Part shown: positions 7,992-16,628 of the stretch, piece by piece
Layout of the letters: each line of letters opens with the position of its first letter
How positions within the stretch are numbered: position 1 is the first letter of the stretch
Source: an uncultured Collinsella sp.
Lineage (GTDB): Bacteria > Actinomycetota > Coriobacteriia > Coriobacteriales > Coriobacteriaceae
Length of the DNA stretch: 33,762 nucleotides
NCBI GenBank assembly: GCA_900545615.1
Contig: UQZM01000017.1
Coordinates: 1 to 33,762, forward strand
Direction of reading: 5' to 3'
Made by a program: the position numbers and the translations under genes
Notes under the pieces: generated by a model
The model's database searches: none
Seen by the model: only the letters and a program-made list of their open reading frames with translations
Told to the model about the DNA's origin: nothing

Positions 7992-9512
7992 GTGAGAGAG
8001 GAGAGCCCCCGACAAGGTATGAGGAGGCCCGACTCGGACCGTGCTTCCTCGCGGCGCAGCACACCGCGTTCCGGTCGCGGCGGGCAGTCGTTTAGCGAGC
8101 GCTATATTGCCGGCGTTCCCGCCCGTATCATGCGCCCCCGTTTGATATTCATGGCCTGCTTGTTTACCTTGGTATGCTTTGGCCTGCTGATGGTGTACTC
8201 GGCGTCTTCGGTCGAGGCGCTGCACGAGAATGGCTCGGCGACGTTTTTTCTGGGTCGACAGGCCGCGTTTGCCGTGGTCGGTGTTCTGGCGCTGATTGCC
8301 ATCGTGCGCGTTTTGCCGGACAGCTGGTTTGGGGAGGATGTGCTCAGGATCTTCCTCATAGGCATGATAGGGCTACTGTTTCTGGTGTTCTTGGTGGGCA
8401 GCGGCAGCCGTGGCGCCACGCGCTGGCTTAACATCGCCGGTATTCAGTTCCAGCCTTCCGAGTTTTTAAAGCCATTTGCCATTGCGTATTCGGCCATCAT
8501 GCTTGATCGCTTCTTTTCGCCCGGTGGCAACATCAACGAATTCCTTCGCAAGATGGGCATCTACCTGGGCATTTCGCTCTTTCTGATCTTTATCCAGCCC
8601 GATTTCGGTACTGTCCTGATCATCCTGTTGACCCTCATGTGCATGGCGTTGTTTGCGGGTCTCGACCCCAGATTTATCATCGGCGTGCTAATCTTCGGCA
8701 TTCTCGTGATCGTGATTGCGCTTGTCGCAGAGCCGTACCGTATGGTGCGTATTCAGGTTGCCTTGAACCCTTGGGCCGACGAGTATGGTGACGGCTATCA
8801 GGCCACGCTTGCCATTATGGCCTTTGCCTCGGGCGGTCTGTTCGGCCGTGGCATCGGCAACTCAACCATGAAGTACTCGTATCTGCCCGAGGCGCACAAT
8901 GACTACATCCTGGCCATCATTGGCGAGGAAGTCGGTTTTGTCGGAACCGTGCTGTTCTTCTTGGTGTTTGCGATGCTGATCTACTCGGCGTTTCGCATTG
9001 CCGAGCAGGCGACCGATCGCCGGGGCGCGCTTATGGCGTCTGGCTCCGCGGTCATTCTCGCAGTGCAGTTTTTGATTAACGCGCTGGGCATCCTCAACGT
9101 GTTTCCCATGACGGGCAAACCGTTGCCGTTTATTAGCTACGGCGGTTCGTCGATTATTGTGTCGCTCATGCTTGCCGGGTTGATCCTGCGCGTTTCGTAC
9201 GAGAGCGCCCGCCGCGATGAGTATGACCGCCGCCGCGAGAGCTTTGCCGTTATGGATGAGAGTACCGCCGGCGTGCCCCACGTGCGCGGCGAGCGATCTT
9301 CGCGTAACGGTTTTACCGTCCTGGATGGCTCTGCGACCGAGCCGGCAGCCCGCCCGCGTCAGCGAACGGCGCCGCAAGGTCGTCCTCAGCGCCCCAGCCC
9401 TCGCAACGCGGGCGGCGGATATAATCGAATCGATTTGAACTCGGACCCGTCGGCGCGTCTGCGTACCGACGACCAGGGACCGCGTGTACGAAGGGACTAC
9501 CATGACCGATAA
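7992..9512 (+). CDS. ftsW: Septal peptidoglycan polymerase FtsW (SEDS family)
   Basis: FtsW is the lipid II polymerase of the divisome and partner of FtsI. The protein has about ten membrane segments from residue 45 to 400, with family motifs ATRWLNIAGIQFQPSEF, PEAHNDYILAIIGEEVG and PLPFISYGGSS. The C-terminal tail of roughly 100 residues is hydrophilic and Arg/Pro-rich. Start choice: GTG 7992 lies 6 nt after AGGGG (7981-7985). TTG 7986 is also in frame but has no spacing from that site, and ATG 8019 is a further option. The 3' end overlaps murG by 11 bp. The start is uncertain; the identity is not. Confidence 0.94.
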   Translation: MREESPRQGMRRPDSDRASSRRSTPRSGRGGQSFSERYIAGVPARIMRPRLIFMACLFTLVCFGLLMVYSASSVEALHENGSATFFLGRQAAFAVVGVLALIAIVRVLPDSWFGEDVLRIFLIGMIGLLFLVFLVGSGSRGATRWLNIAGIQFQPSEFLKPFAIAYSAIMLDRFFSPGGNINEFLRKMGIYLGISLFLIFIQPDFGTVLIILLTLMCMALFAGLDPRFIIGVLIFGILVIVIALVAEPYRMVRIQVALNPWADEYGDGYQATLAIMAFASGGLFGRGIGNSTMKYSYLPEAHNDYILAIIGEEVGFVGTVLFFLVFAMLIYSAFRIAEQATDRRGALMASGSAVILAVQFLINALGILNVFPMTGKPLPFISYGGSSIIVSLMLAGLILRVSYESARRDEYDRRRESFAVMDESTAGVPHVRGERSSRNGFTVLDGSATEPAARPRQRTAPQGRPQRPSPRNAGGGYNRIDLNSDPSARLRTDDQGPRVRRDYHDR

Positions 9513-10617
9513 AATGACCGTTGCTATTGCAGCCGGCGGCACGGCCGGGCACATCAACCCCGCGCTCGCCTTGGCCGAAGAGCTGCGTGACCGTGGCCAC
9601 CACGTTGTGTTCGTGGGCCAGTCGCGCAAGCTCGAGGGTCGTCTGGTCCCCGAGGCTGGGTTTGATTTTGTGCCCATTACGGTCACGGGCTTCGACCGCT
9701 CCCGTCCTTGGACGGCGCTGACCTCGCTGTGGCGTGTCAACAAAGCCAAGCGTGCGCTCGCCAGTCATTTCTCAAAGGTCGGCAAGCCCGATGCCGCCAT
9801 TGGTTTTGGTGCCTATGTCGAGGTTCCGCTGCTGGGGTGGTGCAAGGGCGCGGGCGTTCCGTATCTGCTGCATGAGCAGAACTCTGTTCCGGGCCTGGCC
9901 AACAAGATGATGAACTCCCACGCCGCCCGCGTGTGCATCTCGGTGCCGGCAGCGCGTTCGGTCTTTGAGCGCGAAGGTGACCTTGACCACGTGCTCATGA
10001 CCGGCAACCCCGTACGTCGCTCGGTGATCGAGGGCGATCGCGCTCGCGGCCGCAAGGCACTTGGCGTTCCCGAGGACGCTACGCTGCTGCTCGTCTTTGG
10101 CGGTTCACTTGGCGCCCAGCACCTCAACGAGCGTGTGGCTTCGCTCAAAAACGAGCTGCTTTCGCGCAAGAACCTCTATGTGTTGCATTCGACGGGTGCC
10201 GACGGCTTTGAGGAGACCGAGCGCGCTTTGGCGCTGACGCCCGAGGAGGCGAAGCGTTACCGCGTCCAGCCTTACATCGACAACATGGGCGATATGCTGG
10301 CTGCTGCCGATTTGGTGCTCTCGCGTTCGGGCGCATCGAGCGTGGCCGAGATCGCTGCACTCGCCGTGCCTTCGGTGCTCGTGCCGTACCCGCATGCGAC
10401 GGCCGACCACCAAACCACCAATGCCCGTTATCTGGTCGACGCTGGGGCCGGCGTGCTCTGCGCCGATGCCGATATCGACGGTTCTGCCTTTGCCGATGAA
10501 CTGCTGCACCTGGTCGATGACGCGGCGGCGCGCGACGCCATGCGTCAGGCGGCGCGTGGTCTGGCTCAGGATAGGGCCGCCGCTCTTCTGGCGGATGCGG
10601 TAGAGGGTTTGCGTTAG
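9502..10617 (+). CDS. murG: UDP-GlcNAc:lipid I N-acetylglucosaminyltransferase MurG
   Basis: MurG converts lipid I to lipid II at the inner face of the membrane. The 371-aa GT-B fold protein has the N-terminal AAGGTAGHINPALA loop, HEQNSVPGLANK, FGGSLGAQHLNE, and the donor-site region SRSGASSVAEIAALAVPSVL followed by PYPHATADHQTTNA. ATG 9502 is preferred because AAGGGA (9491-9496) is 5 nt upstream; a GTG at 9484 is in frame but has no such site. It overlaps the end of ftsW by 11 bp. A 97-bp gap separates it from murC. Confidence 0.96.
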   Translation: MTDKMTVAIAAGGTAGHINPALALAEELRDRGHHVVFVGQSRKLEGRLVPEAGFDFVPITVTGFDRSRPWTALTSLWRVNKAKRALASHFSKVGKPDAAIGFGAYVEVPLLGWCKGAGVPYLLHEQNSVPGLANKMMNSHAARVCISVPAARSVFEREGDLDHVLMTGNPVRRSVIEGDRARGRKALGVPEDATLLLVFGGSLGAQHLNERVASLKNELLSRKNLYVLHSTGADGFEETERALALTPEEAKRYRVQPYIDNMGDMLAAADLVLSRSGASSVAEIAALAVPSVLVPYPHATADHQTTNARYLVDAGAGVLCADADIDGSAFADELLHLVDDAAARDAMRQAARGLAQDRAAALLADAVEGLR

Positions 10618-10714
10618 TTAGACGGGATATCGTCGGTCGCCCTCGCGCTGATGCGGTAGGTGCGGTACAGTTAACGGGTTACAGGCAGTGTTTACGCAAG
10701 GAGTACACGAGCAC

Positions 10715-12133
10715 ATGGCTGATTCCCAGACTGCAACCTCCGCGCCCGAGTTTAAGAGCGCCCACTTTATCGGTATCGGCGGCGCCGGCATGAGCGGCAT
10801 CGCCCTCGTTCTTCACGAGCGCGGTTATGCCGTTACCGGCTCCGACCTTAAGACGTCACGTTATATCCGCCAGCTTACCCGCGCTGGTGTGAAGGTGCAT
10901 GTGGGCCATGAGGCCGCCACGATCGACGAGGTCAAGCCCGACGTGGTTGTTGTCTCCACCGCTATTCCGGAGTCCAACCCTGAACTCGTGCGCGCTCGCG
11001 AGCTTGGTATTCCCGTGTGGCCCCGTGCCAAGATGCTCTCTGCTTTGGGCCACGGCTACACCACCGTCGCTGTTGCCGGCACGCATGGCAAGACCACCAC
11101 GTCTTCGATGTGCGCCACCATGCTCGACCGCATGGGTCTGGATCCGAGCTTCTTGATCGGTGGCATCGTCGAGGGCTATGACACGAACGGCAAGAACGGC
11201 TCGGGCGACTACTTTGTCGCCGAGGCCGACGAGTCCGACAGCTCCTTCCTGTTCCTGAACCCCAACGTGGTCATCGTGACCAACGTCGAGGCCGACCACC
11301 TCGATCACTACTCGGGTATCGAGGAGATCGAGGCAACTTTCGCCAAATTCATGAGCCTGGTGGGCGAGGACGGCACCGTCATCGTCTGCGGTGAGGACCC
11401 GCATCTGGTCGAGCTCGCCAAGTCGACGGGTCGTCACGTGCTTTCCTACGGCTTTGCCGAGAGCAACGACATCGTCTGCATGCACCCGGATGTCAAGGGC
11501 ATCCAGAGCGATTTTATCGTTCGCTTTGAGGACGGCACTGAGCACGCTGTGGAGATCAAGAGCAATCCCGGTCGCCACAACATGCTCAACGCCACGGCGG
11601 TGCTCACCGTCGCCCATGTCCTGGGCCTTGACATCGACGCCGCCGCCAAGGCGCTCTCGAGCTTTGAGGGCGTCCGCCGTCGCTTTACCCACGTGGGCGA
11701 TATCGATGGCATCACCGTGGTCGATGATTACGGCCATCACCCCACCGAGATCAAGGCGACGCTTGCTGCTGCTTCGTCGCTGGGCTACAAGCACGTCGAC
11801 GTCGTGTTCCAGCCGCACCGCTATTCGCGCCTGCAGGCCCTGTGCGACGACTTTGCCGATGCATTTGCCAATGCCGATAAACTGCTGCTGATTGATGTGT
11901 TCTCGGCTGGCGAGATGCCCATTCCGGGTGTCACCTCTAAGATGCTCGCCGATACCGTGCGCGCCAAGCATCCTGGCAAGGAGGTCGTGTACTGCTCCAG
12001 CCGTCTTGAGCTCAATCAGGAGCTCGAGCAGATGGTGGGCGAGGGCGACCTGCTGCTCACTATGGGTGCCGGTGACGTTACGACCGTCGGTCCCGAGTTC
12101 ATTGAGTATCTGACTGCCAAGAAAGACGCTTAA
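10715..12133 (+). CDS. murC: UDP-MurNAc--L-alanine ligase MurC
   Basis: MurC commits UDP-MurNAc to peptide addition by ligating L-alanine. The 472-aa protein has the N-terminal dinucleotide-like FIGIGGAGMSG (18-28), the ATP loop GTHGKTTT (122-129), EADESDSSF, NVEADHLDHY and DDYGHHPTEIKATL, all typical of MurC. ATG 10715 follows AAGGAG (10698-10703) by 11 nt, slightly long; an in-frame GTG at 10688 lacks support. The 97-bp gap upstream contains TACAGT near 10666 that might serve as a -10, but no clear -35. murB begins 5 bp after the stop. Confidence 0.96.
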   Translation: MADSQTATSAPEFKSAHFIGIGGAGMSGIALVLHERGYAVTGSDLKTSRYIRQLTRAGVKVHVGHEAATIDEVKPDVVVVSTAIPESNPELVRARELGIPVWPRAKMLSALGHGYTTVAVAGTHGKTTTSSMCATMLDRMGLDPSFLIGGIVEGYDTNGKNGSGDYFVAEADESDSSFLFLNPNVVIVTNVEADHLDHYSGIEEIEATFAKFMSLVGEDGTVIVCGEDPHLVELAKSTGRHVLSYGFAESNDIVCMHPDVKGIQSDFIVRFEDGTEHAVEIKSNPGRHNMLNATAVLTVAHVLGLDIDAAAKALSSFEGVRRRFTHVGDIDGITVVDDYGHHPTEIKATLAAASSLGYKHVDVVFQPHRYSRLQALCDDFADAFANADKLLLIDVFSAGEMPIPGVTSKMLADTVRAKHPGKEVVYCSSRLELNQELEQMVGEGDLLLTMGAGDVTTVGPEFIEYLTAKKDA

Positions 12134-12138
12134 GTCTA

Positions 12139-13050
12139 ATGGGTCTGTTTAACGCCGTCATGGCGCTCTCGGGCATGATCGACACGGATGTGATCGAGGA
12201 CGAGCGCCTTGCGCGTCATACGAGCTATCGTATCGGCGGCAAGGCCGACCTCTTTGTGACGTGCCATAGCTATCATGCCCTCCGCCGCGCCGTGGCGGTG
12301 CTCGATCGCGAGCAGGTGCCGTGGGTCATCATCGGCAAGGGCTCCAATCTGCTGGTTGCCGATGGCGGTTATCGCGGCGCCGTCATTTCGCTCGGACGTG
12401 AGTTTCAGCGCACGGTTGTTGCCGATGACGGTTGTACGCTGACGGTCGGTGCGGGCGTGATGTTTGCGCGCCTGGTCAACGATGCCCTGTCGCGTAGCCT
12501 CTCGGGCCTTGAGTTTGCCGTTGGCATCCCTGGTTCGGTTGGCGGTGCGATATCTATGAATGCCGGCACACGGACCGAGTGGATTGGCTCGCTGGTTGAG
12601 GATGTCGTAACGTTTGACCCGGCATCCGGTATCAAACATTATGCGGGGTCCGAGATCACTTGGGGCTACCGCGAATGTAGCCTTCCCCGCAATGAGATCA
12701 TCCTCGAGTGCGTGCTCAAGCTTAAACTGGCGCCCAAGGCCGACATTCGCGAGCGCATGGAGCGGTACCTGACGAGGCGCAAGCGTACACAGCCCATGGG
12801 TCGCGCATCCTGCGGGTCGGTCTTTCGCAACCCGCCCGATGCGAGCGTGGGCAAGCTTATCGAGGATTGTGGATTAAAGGGTTTTTCGATTGGCGGCGCG
12901 GAAGTTTCGCCCGTTCACGCTAATTTTATCGTTAATAACGGAACTGCCTCGGCCGATGACGTTGCCGCGGTTATCAGACATGTGCACGGAAAGGTGAGGG
13001 AGGCGTATGGCATCGAGCTCAGACCGGAAGTTAAATTCCTCGGCTTCTAG
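12139..13050 (+). CDS. murB: UDP-N-acetylenolpyruvoylglucosamine reductase MurB
   Basis: MurB is the FAD-dependent reductase that makes UDP-MurNAc using NADPH. The 303-aa protein carries TSYRIGGKADLF, GKGSNLLV, the FAD-binding GIPGSVGGAISMNAG, and the catalytic segment GRASCGSVFRNP, followed by HANFIVNN. The length and single-insertion layout fit a type II MurB of Gram-positives. The start is not certain: ATG 12139, 12160 and 12175 are all in frame with no strong ribosome site; 12139 is closest to the murC stop and could be coupled. The 3' end overlaps ftsQ by 44 bp. Confidence 0.95.
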   Translation: MGLFNAVMALSGMIDTDVIEDERLARHTSYRIGGKADLFVTCHSYHALRRAVAVLDREQVPWVIIGKGSNLLVADGGYRGAVISLGREFQRTVVADDGCTLTVGAGVMFARLVNDALSRSLSGLEFAVGIPGSVGGAISMNAGTRTEWIGSLVEDVVTFDPASGIKHYAGSEITWGYRECSLPRNEIILECVLKLKLAPKADIRERMERYLTRRKRTQPMGRASCGSVFRNPPDASVGKLIEDCGLKGFSIGGAEVSPVHANFIVNNGTASADDVAAVIRHVHGKVREAYGIELRPEVKFLGF

Positions 13051-14263
13051 AGCATCGAAACCCACCTTCCGCCGCGCCGGAGGGCGTTCCGGCGCGCCTG
13101 CCAAACCTCAACGCAATACCGTCGCGCACTCTAAGTCTGTCGGGCATGCTCGACAGACCAGTCGTCCGGTCGTCGGCTCGCAGCTCGGTAATCGTCCGGC
13201 CGCAAAAAAGTCCTCGCGTCCCTCGGTGACGTCAAAGCCTGTTATGGGCGCCAAGCCTGCCCGTCCCATGGCAACTCCTAAGCCACCGACGGGAACTAAA
13301 ACGCTGCGTCCGGGTCGCACGCTGGGCGCATCGAAACCGCGCTCGCTGACATCGGTGCCGGCTACCGCCAAGAAGCCTTCGGGTAAAAAAGGCGTCAACC
13401 CGTTGTCTTCACTTGGGGCGATGGCAAGTAAAACATCAGACGCCGCTTCTGTCGTTACAGGCAAAGGCAAAATCGTGGGCGGCGTTCTGGCCGTCTTGGC
13501 CGTGCTCGTCGTCGTTGCCATCGTGGTGATTAACTCTGGATTGTTTACCGCCACTGATATTCAGATTCAAGGCAGCGAGCATGTGACGAAGCACGATGCT
13601 ATCCAGCTGATCGATTTGCCCGAGGGAACGTCGCTTTTTAACGTCGATCCCGACCAGATTACCGAGGACCTCAAGCAGAACCCGTGGGTCTCGGGCGTGG
13701 ATGTTCAGCGTCAGTTCCCGCATACGCTCATCATTACGCCTATGGAGCGCAAGGTCATCGCAATTGCCTATATCAGCTCCGATGACCTAGCCTGGGCCAT
13801 CGGGGATGATGACACCTGGATCGCCCCGCTGTCGACGTCGGTCGAAGTGGACGACCAGGGCAACGTCATCACGACAGGGCAGGGCTCAAATACCCTGACC
13901 GGCATCGATGCCGCACTGGCGCTCGCTAAGCACTATGGCGCGGTGTTGCTGACTGATGTCTCGGCGGATGTCGCTCCAGTTTCCGGCCAGGCGGTGAGCT
14001 CCAAGGCCGTTAAGGCCGGCCTGGATTATGTGCGTGGTTTTTCGAGCGAGTTCTTGGGACAAGTCAAGGATATTTCCACGCCTTCGGTCGAAGCCATCTC
14101 GGCAAACCTCAATAACGGCATTGAGGTGTCGCTGGGCGATTCGGACGATATCGCCAAGAAGGAACGCGTAGTCACCAAGTTGCTTTCGCAGGTAGAGGGC
14201 GTAACGTATATCAATGTGCGCTCTCCGGGCAACTACACATTTAGGAATGCTCCGACCTCATAG
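13007..14263 (+). CDS. ftsQ: Cell division protein FtsQ/DivIB
   Basis: A 418-aa bitopic protein. Residues 1-150 are a long basic cytoplasmic tail rich in Lys, Arg, Pro and Ser, low in complexity. One membrane segment is at about 156-176. A POTRA domain begins with TATDIQIQGSEHVTKHD near 181 and is followed by a FtsQ beta domain. FtsQ/DivIB scaffolds FtsL-FtsB in the divisome. AGGGAGG lies just upstream of ATG 13007, inside the end of murB. The cytoplasmic tail is much longer than in most FtsQ proteins. Position between murB and ftsZ matches the usual actinobacterial order. Confidence 0.92.
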   Translation: MASSSDRKLNSSASRASKPTFRRAGGRSGAPAKPQRNTVAHSKSVGHARQTSRPVVGSQLGNRPAAKKSSRPSVTSKPVMGAKPARPMATPKPPTGTKTLRPGRTLGASKPRSLTSVPATAKKPSGKKGVNPLSSLGAMASKTSDAASVVTGKGKIVGGVLAVLAVLVVVAIVVINSGLFTATDIQIQGSEHVTKHDAIQLIDLPEGTSLFNVDPDQITEDLKQNPWVSGVDVQRQFPHTLIITPMERKVIAIAYISSDDLAWAIGDDDTWIAPLSTSVEVDDQGNVITTGQGSNTLTGIDAALALAKHYGAVLLTDVSADVAPVSGQAVSSKAVKAGLDYVRGFSSEFLGQVKDISTPSVEAISANLNNGIEVSLGDSDDIAKKERVVTKLLSQVEGVTYINVRSPGNYTFRNAPTS

Positions 14264-14462
14264 CGCTGGTTGATGCTTTGTTGAGTGGCCATACCACGCC
14301 GTTTATCTGGTTTGTTTGGTTTTCACGGTCAATTATTTGACTGATACGTTCATAATGTGCAACCATAATACGGTTTACCTTTGCATTTACTTTCAACCTG
14401 AAGGTTAATGTGCGCAGGGGTCGACCCATGCTATGGCTATAACCTTTGTTCGGAGGACCGAC
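14264..14462 (+). promoter_or_regulatory. ftsZ upstream region
   Basis: A 199-bp gap, the longest in the dcw cluster and AT-richer than its surroundings, so ftsZ very likely has its own promoter. TTGACT (14337-14342), CATAAT (14351-14356) and CATAAT (14364-14369) are visible, but none pairs at 16-18 bp spacing. A small dyad AACCT-GA-AGGTT lies near 14396-14407. GGAGG (14452-14456) is the ribosome site, 6 nt before the ATG. Confidence 0.4.
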
Positions 14463-15617
14463 ATGCACGAGACAGAGATCAACAACTACCTTGCCGTCAT
14501 TAAGGTGGTCGGCGTCGGCGGCGGCGGTACCAACGCGGTCAATCGAATGATCGAAGAGGGCATCCGCGGCGTCGAGTTTGTTGCCATCAACACCGATGCT
14601 CAGGCACTCGCGATCTCTGATGCCGATATCAAGGTGCACATCGGCACCGACCTTACCCGCGGCCTGGGCGCCGGCGCCAACCCCGAGGTTGGCCGCAAGG
14701 CTGCCGATGAGTCCCGCGACGACATTGCCGAGGCGCTCGCTGGCGCCGACATGGTGTTCATCACCTGCGGCGAGGGCGGCGGCACCGGTACCGGCGCTGC
14801 TCCCATCGTTGCCGATATCGCGATGAACGAGGTCGGCGCACTGACCGTCGCCGTCGTGACCAAGCCCTTCACCTTCGAGGGCCGCAAGCGCAAGAAGAGC
14901 GCCGAGGAGGGCATTAAGACCCTCTCCGATTGCGTCGATACCATGATCGTCATCCCCAACGATAAGCTGCTCGACATCGCCGAGAAGAAGACTACCATGC
15001 TCGAGGCCTTCGCGATTGCCGATGGCGTCCTTTCCCAGGGCACCCAGGGCATCACCGACCTCATCACCGTCCCCGGTATCATCAACCTGGACTTCGCCGA
15101 TGTTAAGACCATCATGAAGCAGGCCGGTACCGCCATGATGGGTATCGGTACCTCTTCTGGGGATACCCGTGCCGTCGACGCTGCCCAGCAGGCCATCTCC
15201 AGCCCGCTGCTCGAGAGCTCCATCGATGGTGCCACACGCGTGTTGCTCTCCATCGCCGGTTCCAAGGACCTGGGCATCCAGGAGATCAGCGACGCCGCCG
15301 ACGTTGTCGCCAACGCCGTCGACCCCGAGGCCAACATCATCTTCGGTACCGTTGTCGACGAGTCCCTGGGCGATCAGGTGCGTATCACCGTCATCGCTAC
15401 GGGCTTCTCCGACTCCAACGTCAACCGTCAGGACGAGCTCTTTGCTGCTCAGCAGTCTCAGAGCAAGGCCGCTGCCTCCGCTGAGCCGCAGCGCACCGCT
15501 CCGGCCACCAGCCCGGCTCAGGCCGCTCCGACCCGCAACGTCGGTGGCACCGAGCTTCCTAACTTCGGCAACGATCAGTTCGAGCTTCCCGACTTCCTGA
15601 AGCGCGGTAGCTTCTAA
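14463..15617 (+). CDS. ftsZ: Cell division GTPase FtsZ
   Basis: FtsZ polymerises into the Z-ring that organises septation. The 384-aa protein has the nucleotide loop VGVGGGGTNAVNRM (16-29), the tubulin signature GGGTGTGA (105-112), NTDAQAL and the T7 region LDFADVKTIM. A linker rich in Ala, Pro and Gln follows from about 330, and the conserved C-terminal peptide ends LPDFLKRGSF, the docking site for partners such as SepF. ATG 14463 is chosen over the upstream in-frame ATG 14433 because GGAGG is 6 nt before it and the protein then starts at the conserved core. Codon use is strongly C-ending, as expected for high expression. ftsA is absent. Confidence 0.98.
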   Translation: MHETEINNYLAVIKVVGVGGGGTNAVNRMIEEGIRGVEFVAINTDAQALAISDADIKVHIGTDLTRGLGAGANPEVGRKAADESRDDIAEALAGADMVFITCGEGGGTGTGAAPIVADIAMNEVGALTVAVVTKPFTFEGRKRKKSAEEGIKTLSDCVDTMIVIPNDKLLDIAEKKTTMLEAFAIADGVLSQGTQGITDLITVPGIINLDFADVKTIMKQAGTAMMGIGTSSGDTRAVDAAQQAISSPLLESSIDGATRVLLSIAGSKDLGIQEISDAADVVANAVDPEANIIFGTVVDESLGDQVRITVIATGFSDSNVNRQDELFAAQQSQSKAAASAEPQRTAPATSPAQAAPTRNVGGTELPNFGNDQFELPDFLKRGSF

Positions 15618-15643
15618 GTCGTTCTTTGCATTGTTGCTCACGG

Positions 15644-15672
15644 GGGCGTGTCCGTATGGACGCGCCCTTTTT
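15644..15672 (+). terminator. Intrinsic terminator after ftsZ
   Basis: GGGCGTGTCC (15644-15653) pairs with GGACGCGCCC (15658-15667), with one G-U pair, around the loop GTAT, followed by TTTTT. It closes the dcw transcript 27 bp after ftsZ. Confidence 0.92.
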
Positions 15673-15762
15673 ATTTCGACTTTGTAAACTAGAACCTCCA
15701 ATCTCTTTACGTTCCCTTTACGATTGCCTCCAGTGCAGCAGGTATCCTTTTAGAGAAGTATG

Positions 15763-15785
15763 ACAGCCGTATAAACGCGGGCTGT
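15763..15785 (+). promoter_or_regulatory. Dyad around a TATAAA box before pgeF-pst
   Basis: ACAGCC (15763-15768) and GGCTGT (15780-15785) form a perfect 6-bp inverted repeat whose centre contains TATAAA (15770-15775). If TATAAA is the -10 of the pgeF-pst transcript, the arms flank it like an operator. The matching -35 (CTTTTA at 15747-15752, 17 bp) is weak, so this is tentative. Confidence 0.35.
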
Positions 15786-15827
15786 AGCGGCGATGCCGCG
15801 GTACTTGTGTTATTAGGAGGCTTTAGT

Positions 15828-16628
15828 ATGGCAGCACGTGCGGACAAAGTTTCGCGTGTCGACCATGATGGAGTTACGTTGGTGGAGGGCGCGACATCCG
15901 ATGTTCGCTTTGCCTTCACCGAGCGTGCCGGTGGCGTTTCCGAAGATGCGTACTCCTCACTCAACTTGGGCTCGCATGTTGGCGATGACCCCTTTGCTGT
16001 TCAAGAAAATCGTCGTCGTGCGCTCGAGGCTATGGGTGCCGCCGAGTGCGAGCACAACCTGCTCGTTCCCAATCAGGTCCATGGTGATCATATCGTTGCG
16101 GTGACCTCGAACGGCGCCGATGACCTTGAGGACGTTCGCGAGCAGATTGCCGAGGGCTGTGATGCCATCGTCTGCACGGCGCATAACGTGCCCGTGCTGC
16201 TCTGCTTTGCCGACTGCGTTCCCGTGGTGCTGGTGGCCCCCGGCGGATTTGCCGTGGCGCACTCCGGTTGGAAGGGCACGATTGCACGTATTTCCGCCAA
16301 GGCGTGCCAGGCGCTTTGCGATGCTGCCGGTTGCGATGCGAGCGACGTTTCCGCCTATATCGGCCCCCATATCTTGGGTGACGAATATGAGGTATCCCAG
16401 GAACTCATGGATCGCTTTGCCGCCGAGTTCTCTTGCATCGATGCGAGTACCTCTCGCATGCTCGATCTTTCCGCTGCCATTCGCGAGGCGCTGGTAGATG
16501 TCGGTGTCGACGCGGATAATATCGTGGATACCCAGCTTTCGACCGTGCGTCAGAACGACCGCTTTTATTCCTACCGTAACGAGGGCGGCACCTGTGGGCG
16601 CCATGCTGCGATCGGCGTGATGCTATGA
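15828..16628 (+). CDS. pgeF: Peptidoglycan editing factor PgeF (YfiH/laccase-domain family)
   Basis: A 266-aa protein of the DUF152/YfiH family. Known members remove incorrectly incorporated L-Ser from UDP-MurNAc, keeping the stem peptide correct, and some have purine nucleoside phosphorylase activity. Metal and substrate motifs are visible: NQVHGDHI, ADCVPVVL, AVAHSGWKGT, IGPHILGDEYEV and GGTCGRHAAIGVML; the Cys and His residues are the conserved ligands. ATG 15828 lies 7 nt after AGGAGG (15815-15820). It begins a new transcript after the ftsZ terminator and overlaps pstS by 4 bp (ATGA), so the two are translationally coupled. Confidence 0.93.
   Translation: MAARADKVSRVDHDGVTLVEGATSDVRFAFTERAGGVSEDAYSSLNLGSHVGDDPFAVQENRRRALEAMGAAECEHNLLVPNQVHGDHIVAVTSNGADDLEDVREQIAEGCDAIVCTAHNVPVLLCFADCVPVVLVAPGGFAVAHSGWKGTIARISAKACQALCDAAGCDASDVSAYIGPHILGDEYEVSQELMDRFAAEFSCIDASTSRMLDLSAAIREALVDVGVDADNIVDTQLSTVRQNDRFYSYRNEGGTCGRHAAIGVML

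Noticed and set aside
14281..14410. A sigma-70 promoter for ftsZ using TTGACT 14337 and CATAAT 14351 or 14364
   Set aside because: The spacings are 8 and 21 bp, outside the usable range, so only a general promoter region is reported.
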